DNA of 25,900 nt, taken from the NCBI GenBank assembly GCA_002245135.1, contig NGBS01000986.1:1-25900 (forward strand), given 5' to 3'. How positions within the stretch are numbered: the first letter of the stretch is position 1; every line of letters starts with the position of its first letter. Shown here piece after piece: positions 10,884 to 19,900 of the stretch. The DNA comes from Proteromonas lacertae (lineage: Eukaryota; Sar; Bigyra; Opalinata; Proteromonadidae). A program made the position numbers and the translations under genes. The notes below the pieces were generated by a model, which was given only the letters and a program-made list of their open reading frames with translations, had not been told where the DNA came from and searched no databases.

Positions 10884-10969
10884 GAGATCGGGGCCAATTC
10901 CTAATAAGAATGCCCGTATTAAAAAACATTATACGGATAAGGTCTCGGGTTCAAACCCCGATCTCAATA
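10884..10969 (+). other. Junction of LINE 3' end with tRNA-Val 3' half
   Basis: 10933-10969 repeats positions 37-73 of tRNA-Val (GGATA stem half, variable loop, T-arm, acceptor 3' strand); the 5' half is missing, so this is not a working tRNA. Upstream, GAGATCGGGG (10884-10893), supplied by the LINE, is the exact reverse complement of CCCCGATCTC in the tRNA half. A second short hairpin CCGTAT/ATACGG (10914-10919 with 10931-10936) spans the junction. Confidence 0.75.
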
Positions 10970-11760
10970 CTCTTTTTTTTCTATTTTTAACTCTTTTTCC
11001 TATTATGTTTTTAGATTTATTTAAATATTTTTATTTCATAGTAAATGAATAAAATGAAATAAAGTAGATAGGTTTATATTTTTTAAACGGTTATTCAATA
11101 AATTAGTAGGAATGGAATAATAGTGGATTTTAATTTTTAATATATTTCATATACACGTTTTTGTTGTAAATAAATACAGTTTAAACAAAGTTGTTTAACT
11201 TATAACAAAAATTATGAAATTGAAACGACTATATAGTTGAATGTTATTTTTTTTCTGCTTTATTACAACATTTACAGCTAATTATGTATAATCATAATGT
11301 TGTATAATGACTTTAACCTTTGTTTGAAAATTATACGATTAATAGATAATTATATAATATTAGCAAACAAATATAATATATAAAATAAAGAATTAATAAA
11401 TAGCAAAACTCAAACCATTAAAGAACCTCATAAGACAATTAGTATCAAACAAAGACCACAAATTTCATCCTAATACCTAGTAAATATTTATCTTATCAAT
11501 TTAGCGTCTTCAGTTCAGTCAAATATACACATTTAACATGTATTTCAAAATATCAACCTGGGCTGTACAAAATAAATCCCAGTCCATTACAATTCTTATA
11601 AACAACTTAAATATATATTTAGCCTGTAGGGGAAGTGCTCATTTGCACAATTCTTCAATCCAACCAATATTATTCAATTTTACCACGATATGTAGTAATT
11701 GTTGTGCGCCGTTGAGCGTTAAGAAGACTTTTTTCAATTCTAATATCATAAACGTAACCT
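10933..11760 (+). repeat. Right copy of ~828-bp direct repeat
   Basis: Counterpart of 7603-8430. Here the sequence past its end (11761 onward) continues an antisense reading frame that crosses 11760 without a break, so this copy adjoins the original flank, while the left copy is cut at 8430. That polarity supports a target duplication rather than two independent insertions of the same repeat. Confidence 0.8.
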
Positions 11761-11790
11761 CTGGCCCTTCAACAATTACTGTAGAGTGCA
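11521..11790 (-). CDS. Possible coding fragment, unrecognised, interrupted
   Basis: The minus strand from about 11790 to 11521 reads as a plausible helical protein (VEGPEVTFMILELKKVFLTL, VVKLNNIGWIEELCK, then ALPLQAKYIFKLFIRIVMDW and AQVDILKYMLNVYI) with one in-frame TGA in the middle. The same sequence, lacking the first few codons, lies at 8190-8430. I do not recognise it. It could be a decayed host gene exon or an old repeat; chance is not excluded in such AT-rich sequence. Confidence 0.25.
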
Positions 11791-11945
11791 AATATAGCCT
11801 TTAATTGAAAATAAAGTGGATATGCACTGTAATGGTCATTTATAGCTATTTTATATCCAATTTATCAGAATGCCGTGTAATACATTGAGACTAAATATAT
11901 CTTTAAGATCTAAGGATAAATATTTATAATTTGTATGAAAGGAAG

Positions 11946-12306
11946 ATATTGCAAAATAATATTAAAGGTTGTTGCGTTTTGAAATTGTTTTTCTTGAGAT
12001 ATAGATTATTATATAAATTTAAAACTTTTTTTATATGTACTTTAGAGATTCTCATCATAAAATAATTCTTTGGTTAGATGATGTTCTGTCAATATTCATT
12101 ACTAAAATTTTAGTAAACGAATTAGCTGATTATGTTATTGATATCATCAAAGCAGAACCTGGTAGAGAACGATATTTACAACAATATTATAATATACTGT
12201 TAGGATTATACTCTAAAAAATTATCAATTGTTCAAGATACCAAGCCAAATTTATACAATTTTACAATCTATTCAACATTTGTGCTGCAGGCGAGTGTATA
12301 TTTAGG
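11946..12306 (-). mobile_element. Scrambled, diverged fragments of the USP-bearing LINE
   Basis: About 11980-12060 resembles the antisense of the full element's extreme 5' coding end (compare 23009-23121; MMRISKVHIKK is readable on the minus strand). Directly beside it, 12060-12150 resembles the antisense of the USP domain (minus-strand NSFTKILVMNIDRTSSNQRI against NSFPKTLIINIERTSHDQRI near 21715-21775). The two pieces lie in the wrong order for one intact copy, so the locus is rearranged. 11791-11945 shows nothing I can support. The open plus-strand frame 12035-12352 is a shadow of this material. Confidence 0.5.
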
Positions 12307-13259
12307 GGGAATTTTGGGTTTAGACGCGTGTTCAAAATTTGAACTCGCCTAATCTAGTTAGAGTTTGACTCTAATATTTTATATTACTTGACTATAATTG
12401 CTTAATTAAGAGATTCTGAGAAGATGGTAGGGATAGCACAACTTTTTTTTGGTCTAATTTCACGATCTTTTAATGATTTGAGCATTTTTGATCCCAACCT
12501 ATTGTACATAATAACTGTACACAGGATCTCCAGTTTTTTTATTAAATATCTTACTATTAAATGAGAATGCTCAAAATATAATGTGTGATAACACAAGCTG
12601 GGCTTGAATATTTTTTTATATTTTATAAAATTTGAGCACCTGCCTCCTATAGGAAGCTAGGGCTTATTTTTGTTAATTAATTAATAAATACTATTATTTT
12701 TTAAACTGTTTGACTTATTTACTATCTGAATAACTATCTTAAGCTCTATTTCAATCGTTTATCTCATAAAAACAATTTAACTAAGTCATTAAGACATATT
12801 TATTTATAACTAACTGATAATTGAACCTTTTTCTTAAAAAACAAATCATTCAACTAAATTTTGGCAATCTTGTATCTATTCGAGGAAGTCAACATATTTT
12901 ACATTTCCATAGCTTCTATTATTGTGAAATTATCACCTTCTTGAACATAATTTACTTACATTTATTAAACTACTAGCCATTGGATAAGTTAAGAATTTAG
13001 AATCATCTATTTCTCGTTTTATAATCATAAATTTTGATAATTTGCTTTCTAAAGCATTTCTTATACCTACAAAGAATTTATCTCTATTGAATTGTAATTG
13101 ATATACTTCTACTAATCTTTTCATATATTATAAAGCTACTTCTTTTATATTCAATTTACCTCTCATGATTTAGCTTTGAATATCTCAACTTTTACAACCA
13201 TTCTTTAAAATTTCTCAGGTGTAAGAAGACCTTTATCATTTGTAATTGTGATCTTATTA
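12307..13259 (+). repeat. Left 953-bp terminal inverted repeat
   Basis: Pairs base for base with 15241-16193 along i+j=28500. The one mismatch I found lies at 12367 (T here, giving TTTGACTC; the partner reads as CTTGACTC). The outer ~600 bp is non-coding apart from a 64-codon open frame of no recognised family (12402-12596 minus, repeated at 15904-16098 plus). The inner end lies inside an HSP70 fragment. Confidence 0.9.
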
Positions 13260-13420
13260 GCTTTACCAATACTCTCTTTTACAACACTTACATTCAAAAC
13301 ATTATTAGTTATTATATATTGTCATAGATTCTTCACCTTCAAACACTTGAATTAACACATCGAGTTGTTAATCACTGCATGTACTAAATATTTGAGTATT
13401 ATTAACTGAAATTTTGATAT
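12935..13420 (-). pseudogene. HSP70 C-terminal fragment, captured
   Basis: On the minus strand from about 13415: NTQIFSTCSD, a stop, [16 protein letters not shown], then after a deletion [20 protein letters not shown] continuing [11 protein letters not shown], a frame change, RMVVKVEIFKAKS, and further down RNALESKLSKFM with IDDSKF. These match the end of the HSP70 substrate-binding domain (SQIFSTYADNQ..VLIQVFEGE; [23 protein letters not shown]). Stops, a frame change and a deletion make it non-functional. The stretch 13260-13420 lies in the spacer, the rest in the inverted repeat. Confidence 0.8.
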
Positions 13421-13604
13421 TAATTGTAATTAATTAAATTCTATTAATCCTTTCATATATTCAAAAGCTAATTCTTTAACTTTGTATAACTTTTACTTTG
13501 TTAAATCATCTCTTCTAAAAAACCTTTTCAAATCACTATAATTTCTTTTCTGTTCAATAAACAAGTCTCAATTATTACTTTAACAAGCACACATTCCTAT
13601 ATTA

Positions 13605-14170
13605 TAGTGAAATTCCCATTGCCCAAATATCACTCAATGGACTTATACTACCTGTTTTAATTGATTTGTTTAATATTTTTATTGCATATTGATTCTTTGA
13701 TGGATCTTCACATAATTCAACTAATTTCTTTATTATTTTATATTGATTGATATGTCCATTGCCACTTTGATCTACTTGTAACTTTAATAAATTAGTTTGC
13801 TCCATAGGCTTATCGATTGTTACATGACATTTTAATTTTGCATGAATATTTTCACTTATATCACAAGTATTGTACTATACTTTTTGACATTTTTTCGAGC
13901 TTCTCTTTCATGAGAGGTTGTGGAATTTCGAGGTGATTCGTTTGTAATCCAATCATAAACTTCAGGATTATCACACTCTTCAGAACAATAAGACATATCA
14001 ACTGATCCTATTGATTGATGTGTATGCCTACCACCTACAACAGATTGACCAATTGGTCTAACTGAAGGTTTTATTATATTATTAGATGACAATGGTTGGT
14101 TTCGAGATGAATTCTGTTGACTTCCACCATTTTGGTTTTTAAAAGCTTTTTCATGTATAATTAACTTCAC
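13605..14170 (-). pseudogene. CaMKK-like protein kinase fragment, captured and internally deleted
   Basis: Reads from MKLIIHEKAFKNQNGG (14170) through a Ser/Asn-rich N-terminal region (GGSQQNSSRNQP, EECDNPEVYDW) to INQYKIIKKL, QYAIKILNKS (the subdomain II Ala-x-Lys) and then directly SPLSDIWAMGISL (subdomain IX). The whole middle of the catalytic domain, including HRD and DFG, is missing. INQYKI...YAIKILNKS and DIWAMG resemble calcium/calmodulin-dependent kinase kinases and their relatives. The reading frame also changes near 13850. Non-functional passenger of the Pack-type element. Confidence 0.65.
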
Positions 14171-14329
14171 TGTTTTTATTTCTACCTCAGATTCAAAAAT
14201 ATTTGGAACTACTACAGGGCTAGAACCCGTACATCTTGTTATTTTCTTTCCAGAATTTTAAATTCAAGAAATATTAATAAACAAAGTGGTAAATAGTTTG
14301 AAGGCTTGTTTTCTTTATGAAAGATTTTT

Positions 14330-14941
14330 AATGGTGAATCGTCTGCTTTAGAACCTTTACAAGCTCAAACAAAGTTTCAAGAGTTTTTAAGAGATTATAG
14401 TGAAAACAATATTTATATCTACAGGTATATATAAATATATTGATTATTCTTATCACTAGAAAATCATTATTAGAAAATTTCAACAGAGGTGAATATTTTG
14501 TAGAAATTAATTTAGCTCATCTAGGAATATTCAACAATGTTTTACTTGATGTATTACAAAGAGAGACAAATTGTTATTTACCACAAGTACATTAAACAAT
14601 TATTATTACTTATCAATAGTTTGAAATTGCAGCTCAAAGAGTATTAGAAAATGAGTTAAATTCAGAAAATTCTCCCTCAATCAATGTCTTATTAAAATTT
14701 TCACAAAACTCAATATCAATCCGATCATTAAATGTATAAATGAAATGATTTTTAATGTACATATATATAATAGGCAAATCATGTGAACAAGCTAGTCAGT
14801 ATATCAGGACTTATAATCAGTGCATTTCTTTAAAGACCAAAATCCATCAAAGTCGCAATTCGTTGTTCAAATTGTAAGTATTTAAAGTATACCCCAGTTC
14901 CTTCTGCATTTGGAAATGTTCAGTTACCTATGAATTATGTT
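14330..14941 (+). pseudogene. MCM5: MCM5 N-terminal fragment, captured with introns
   Basis: Exonic blocks read NGESSALEPLQAQTKFQEFL, SLLENFNRGEYFVEINLAHL, FEIAAQRVLENELNSENSPS, KFSQNSISIRSLN, ANHVNKLVSISGLIISA and RPKSIKVAIRCSNCKY, then VPSAFGNVQLPMNYVG. Order and spacing match the N-terminal domain of MCM5, a subunit of the replicative helicase, including the first zinc-knuckle Cys pair (CSNC). Three GT-AG introns remain at 14425-14459, 14587-14619 and 14734-14773 (35, 33, 40 nt), so the piece was copied from genomic DNA, not from mRNA. One in-frame TAA lies near 14833, and the homology fades after 14941, well before the ATPase domain. 14942-15240 is degenerate; weak MCM-like readings there are not strong enough to call. 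Confidence 0.8.
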
Positions 14942-15240
14942 GGTTAGTTTAAACATTCCCAACAAAGCATTCATCAAAAGAACAATAATCGTGAATATTT
15001 AAATTTGCTTATTTATATGCTCAGTTATTGATAGTTGATGCTAGTTTTTTCTATTGACCTATAGATGTTCCTGGTTCAGGTACAATTTATCTACAATAAC
15101 TAGTTCAAGATTAACAATTGGTAGAACCAACGTTTAGATAAATTTACTAGTGATGATTATTATTGGAATGAGTTTAAAACGATTGAGTTTGAATGAATTT
15201 AATAAAGAGATAATGAAAGAAAACGAAATATCTAATCTTT

Positions 15241-16193
15241 TAATAAGATCACAATTACAAATGATAAAGGTCTTCTTACACCTGAGAAATTTTAAAGAAT
15301 GGTTGTAAAAGTTGAGATATTCAAAGCTAAATCATGAGAGGTAAATTGAATATAAAAGAAGTAGCTTTATAATATATGAAAAGATTAGTAGAAGTATATC
15401 AATTACAATTCAATAGAGATAAATTCTTTGTAGGTATAAGAAATGCTTTAGAAAGCAAATTATCAAAATTTATGATTATAAAACGAGAAATAGATGATTC
15501 TAAATTCTTAACTTATCCAATGGCTAGTAGTTTAATAAATGTAAGTAAATTATGTTCAAGAAGGTGATAATTTCACAATAATAGAAGCTATGGAAATGTA
15601 AAATATGTTGACTTCCTCGAATAGATACAAGATTGCCAAAATTTAGTTGAATGATTTGTTTTTTAAGAAAAAGGTTCAATTATCAGTTAGTTATAAATAA
15701 ATATGTCTTAATGACTTAGTTAAATTGTTTTTATGAGATAAACGATTGAAATAGAGCTTAAGATAGTTATTCAGATAGTAAATAAGTCAAACAGTTTAAA
15801 AAATAATAGTATTTATTAATTAATTAACAAAAATAAGCCCTAGCTTCCTATAGGAGGCAGGTGCTCAAATTTTATAAAATATAAAAAAATATTCAAGCCC
15901 AGCTTGTGTTATCACACATTATATTTTGAGCATTCTCATTTAATAGTAAGATATTTAATAAAAAAACTGGAGATCCTGTGTACAGTTATTATGTACAATA
16001 GGTTGGGATCAAAAATGCTCAAATCATTAAAAGATCGTGAAATTAGACCAAAAAAAAGTTGTGCTATCCCTACCATCTTCTCAGAATCTCTTAATTAAGC
16101 AATTATAGTCAAGTAATATAAAATATTAGAGTCAAGCTCTAACTAGATTAGGCGAGTTCAAATTTTGAACACGCGTCTAAACCCAAAATTCCC
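15241..16193 (-). repeat. Right 953-bp terminal inverted repeat, with HSP70 fragment
   Basis: Inverted copy of 12307-13259. Its inner part (15241-15567) repeats the HSP70 fragment on the plus strand (ITITNDKG region, RNALESKLSKFM), broken in the same places as the left arm, so the damage came before the arm duplication or was spread by conversion. Outer end followed by ATATTTAGG. Confidence 0.9.
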
Positions 16194-16202
16194 ATATTTA
16201 GG

Positions 16203-16695
16203 GTATTTAGTGTATATTTAGATTTAGTTTATTGATTGGTGAGGTAGATTAGTTTGCTTTATTTACTCTTTGAATTGGTGAAATTGGTGTATATGTAAAT
16301 ATTTGTGTTTGACTTTGAATAGGTGTGGTTGGTATGTTGTATTTGATGAATGCTTCAGCAACACTTTTTTCATACATAATTAGCTGTAAATGTTGTTGAT
16401 AAAACAGAAATAATTACATAAAAATAAATAATTATATTCGTTTCTATTTTTATTTATTTCTCATAATTCACTTAATATTATTTAAATGATGTACACAAGC
16501 AAAATAAACGTTGATGCTAAACATTTTACAATATTTTCACTGACATATAGATTGTATAGACTATTATTCATAAAATTCATTACAAAAATGTAACATAATA
16601 AATTTAAACAAAATCATATTACTTAAATATTTTAAAATTATTATTTGAACTAAATTTATAGAATTATAAAAAGCAGAGAAAAAAGAAAAAAGAAG
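16203..16695 (-). other. AT-rich flank of the minus-strand tRNA half
   Basis: No intact gene. Near 16270-16350 the minus strand reads YNIPTTPIQSQTQIF, close to DNIPIQSQIQN of the LINE ORF (about 20700-20750), so a further LINE scrap is likely. About 16377-16470 resembles, in inverted orientation, the sequence near 7890-7957 (shared 24-base block around TTACAGCTAATTATGTA) at about the same distance downstream of the tRNA, which suggests related tRNA-Val flanks at both loci. Confidence 0.4.
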
Positions 16696-16761
16696 TATCG
16701 CGATCGGGGTTTGAACCCGAGACCTTATCCGTTTAAGTAACAATTAGGGATGCCCGATCGC
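16696..16761 (-). other. Junction of LINE copy 1 3' end with tRNA-Val 3' half
   Basis: 16696-16732 (minus) holds tRNA-Val positions 37-73 with a different acceptor strand (TCGCGAT in place of TCTCAAT), so the target was another tRNA-Val gene. The LINE's end supplies GCGATCGGG (complement of 16753-16761), which pairs exactly with CCCGATCGC in the tRNA half (complement of 16700-16708). The 5' half of the tRNA is missing, so it cannot be a working tRNA. Confidence 0.75.
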
Positions 16762-16923
16762 CTTTTAGTTATCTATTTAATTATATTGAACAATTATCAC
16801 CTTACATTCAAAGTCAATTTATGTTTATTAATATGATTATTTTAATGTTTAATTAGCAACATTTAGAGGTTTTATATACTTTCTATTTTGTCTACTAATA
16901 TTATAAGAATATATAATTTTATT

Positions 16924-16961
16924 TATTTATTGTTTTTTTTTTTATTTTTTTTTTTTTTTAA
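16924..16961 (-). repeat. Internal A-rich tract in LINE copy 1 3' UTR
   Basis: T-rich on the plus strand (two long T runs), A-rich in element sense. It lies about 190 nt before the element's 3' end, so it is not a terminal poly(A). The matching tract in copy 2 is about three times longer, and the plus-strand relative has one at about 10010-10110. Confidence 0.7.
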
Positions 16962-16992
16962 TATATATTATAATATTAATCTTATAATATTA

Positions 16993-19900
16993 TTACCATA
17001 TCATTGTTGTTCTATGGAACATCTCTATAGCAGAATATACCATATCTAATTGAATATTTTGTATAATTGAGGTAATTGATTTTAATTTAATATTAGTATA
17101 TTGAATAATTATATTAGTAATCTCTTTATATGATGTATTATCAATAATTCCCGTTGAATCCATTATGATCACATGCATTTTCGTTTGCCAGCCATTTAAT
17201 TCTAATTCATCCAATAATGATTTATATTTATTATATTTCATATTTCTTGTATTTATCATTGATGATATATTATTTTTAACCTCTGCATAAGCAATACCTA
17301 CTTCTATTATGATCATTTGCTTAATATTTTTATTAATTAATATTAGATCTGGTCTTAGCTTTTCATTATTAGGACTTAAATGATTTATAAATCTTTTTAC
17401 TGTAATATCACTAAAACATTTGAAATTATTTGAATATTCAAATAATTTGTGTAATCTGTAACATATTTTATTATGACGTTTTCTGTATAATAACAAAAGT
17501 GGTTTACAACTTTGTAGTACATGTTTGTTGTTCTGAATATAATTTTCCTTATCTTTCTTGCATCTTTGACATATTTTAGTTTTTGATAGTTTCCAAATGT
17601 TAAGATTATCTTGACATATCATTGTATTTGTTCTGATTTTCCACATTATGTTATACTGTCTTGCACTTATTCCTTTCGGATTAATTATCCATTTATTGTT
17701 GATTTTATTATTTTGTAAGAATGTTGATTTAATATTTTGTAGTTTTATATCTTCATTGTTACACCAATCTGCTTTATGTATACTATACAGATGTTGTGAC
17801 AAATTCTTAAATAATTGTGATGCTGATTGATAATCATTACTGACTTTGTTCATAATTAATCCATCTTTGTCTTGAAATAATATTTCACCTCCTTTAGTTT
17901 CTATGATTTGGATTTTGAGATGTTTTTGAAGGTGGATTAAATTGTCTACAATGGTTGCTTTTAAGTTTTTTACTGTCTGTTTATCATCTATGGTCAGGAG
18001 TTCTAATTGATTGTTCATAGAAAATCTGAGAAATTGAATTTCATTATTATCATTATTGTATAATTTTAATTTCTTCTGTTTAAATATACAGAATAATTTA
18101 TATTGAATTATCTTTCTTAATTTAGGATCTGGATTGTAATATTGTTTGAAAAATAACACTGCTTTGTTTATTAAGTATCGTTCACTTAATAGTGGTATAT
18201 TAAGTCCTCCATCTTTCCATTTAAGATGAAATATTTTCGATGTGATTTGATTGCATTCTATCCACATTTTAATATTATTAGTAATAAATTTATCTAACTT
18301 ATCTAATTCTGTCAGATTGATTGTTTGATTTCTTAATGAAAATTCTATCGCTGGAATGATGTAAGTTCTTAGTATGTTTAATTTGTAAGCTGGATGTATA
18401 TTAATTTGGTTAAGTTTATTAATTTTCTTTTTAATATTTTCAATTTGATTTGTAAAATCATCTCTTTGGAATATAGAATTCTTTATATGTAGTAATGATC
18501 CTAGGTAGTGAAAATTGCTATCAGCTTTAACATATGGTATAAATTGATTGTTAATAATCAAATTCGGGTTACTATAGTATGTTTTAGTACTAGTTTTTCT
18601 TTTGTAAAATGTTTCACATTTTTCTGGATTTAGTTTTAGTTTACTCCAGTTTAAATATTCATTTACAGTGTTCAGTTGTTTTTTCATGTCCTCTATTGTG
18701 TTTGTAAATAATATTAAGTCATCTGCATAGAGTGAACATACTACTTCTAAGGAATTGTCATATTTGTATTTATAACCTACATTGTTAAGTTTGATTAATT
18801 TGATTAATGGGTCAATCATTAGATTGAATATTAAGGGAGATATAGGATCTCCTTGTCTTACACCTTTTTGAATTTTGATTGTATTTGAATATCTATCATT
18901 GATATATAAATTCATTGTTGGATTGGTATAGAATGCTTTTATTATATTTATAAATGATTTAGGAAATTTCATTATAGTTAATATTTTCTGAATAATATTA
19001 TGGGGTATAGAGCCAAATGCGTTCTGCAGATCTAGGAGTGTCATGGTTACTTGGTTCTCACTTAATCCTGAATTCATGTCTGTAATAATAGACTGGACTG
19101 TGAAGATATGATCTTCACAGCCAGCAATCTTACTAATGAATCCTTTTTGTTCAGGCTCAAGAATCTTTTGGGTCTTTATTGTGTTCATCAGTTTAAAATT
19201 TATAATTTTGGTATATATTTTGCTAATGGTACATTGAAGACTTATTGGTCTCCAATTTCCTACTTCATTTACATTTTCTTTCATTTTATCAATTAATATA
19301 GTCTTTGTTTTGTTCCACCATGTTGGGATGTTTCCGCTTATTGTAAATAAGTTAAAGAATTTTACCATTATTATTGATAATATTTCACAGTCTTTGTAAA
19401 TAGCGTATGGTATACCATCTGGACCTGCTGCAGAATTGATGTTTGTGTGCCTTATAGCATCCATATAATCTTTTATTGTAATGTTCATGTCCATATTTAT
19501 TTCTGATGGATACAATTCTTGGATGTCTTTCCAGAATTTTGGAGTATCGATTTGAGTGTTCCAGTTTATGTTGCTATTATTTAGAATATTAAACATCTTT
19601 TCCATCTTTCTAATATCTAGTTTTACATCTCTCTGATTATCATTAAATAATTTTGATATGAAACTTTTTCTGTGGTTTTTGTATTCATCATCTAGGGATG
19701 AAGAATTATTTGTAAATCCAATATTATTCAAGTTATTTTCTAATATTATTTCTTCTACTTCTTCTGTAAGTGTATTTATAACTTGTGTAATATCTTTTGT
19801 TGTATTTTCTTTAATGTAAATTTGATGATCAATCCATAGTTTCTTTATGTAATAATTAAGATTTGTTGGGTTTGATTTGATTTTATCAAGTATACTCTTG

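Larger units (their letters stand above)
8431..10932 (+). mobile_element. 5'-truncated RLE-class non-LTR retrotransposon inserted in tRNA-Val
   Basis: The unique sequence between the two 828-bp repeats. It holds the C-terminal part of a LINE ORF (8431-9978), a 3' UTR with an A-rich tract at about 10010-10110, a nested foldback transposon (10165-10767), and a 3' end that meets the tRNA-Val 3' half at 10933. Its protein is recognisably related to, but clearly diverged from, the minus-strand copies, so it is a separate subfamily. Truncation from the 5' side is the normal outcome of target-primed reverse transcription. Confidence 0.85.
12307..16193. mobile_element. Mutator-like non-autonomous element (Pack-type) with captured host genes
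   Basis: A 3887-bp unit bounded by 953-bp terminal inverted repeats starting GGGAATTTTGGGTTTAGA and flanked by an exact 9-bp duplication ATATTTAGG (12298-12306 and 16194-16202). Long terminal inverted repeats with 9-bp duplications are the hallmark of Mutator-like elements. There is no transposase; the inside is made of pieces of HSP70, a CaMKK-like kinase and MCM5, on both strands. I saw only one mismatch between the arms, so insertion or arm homogenisation is recent. It interrupts a scrambled LINE locus: both flanks carry related fragments. Confidence 0.8.

Noticed and set aside
10867-10972. A second complete tRNA gene at the LINE junction
   Set aside because: Only positions 37-73 are tRNA-like. 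The upstream bases pair with the T-arm/acceptor 3' strand but give no D-arm or 5' anticodon strand, so no cloverleaf forms. The same holds at 16696-16761 and 23255-23320.
12035-12352. 105-aa plus-strand protein
   Set aside because: Much of it is the antisense of LINE ORF-start and USP sequence, and it runs into the Mutator-like terminal repeat.
12402-12596. 64-codon frame in both Mutator-like arms as a transposase piece
   Set aside because: Too short, no DDE or zinc-finger motif, no recognised similarity; likely a chance frame.
12307-16193. Large palindrome as a simple assembly artefact
   Set aside because: The unit is bracketed by an exact 9-bp duplication and the spacer is unique, as expected for a real insertion.
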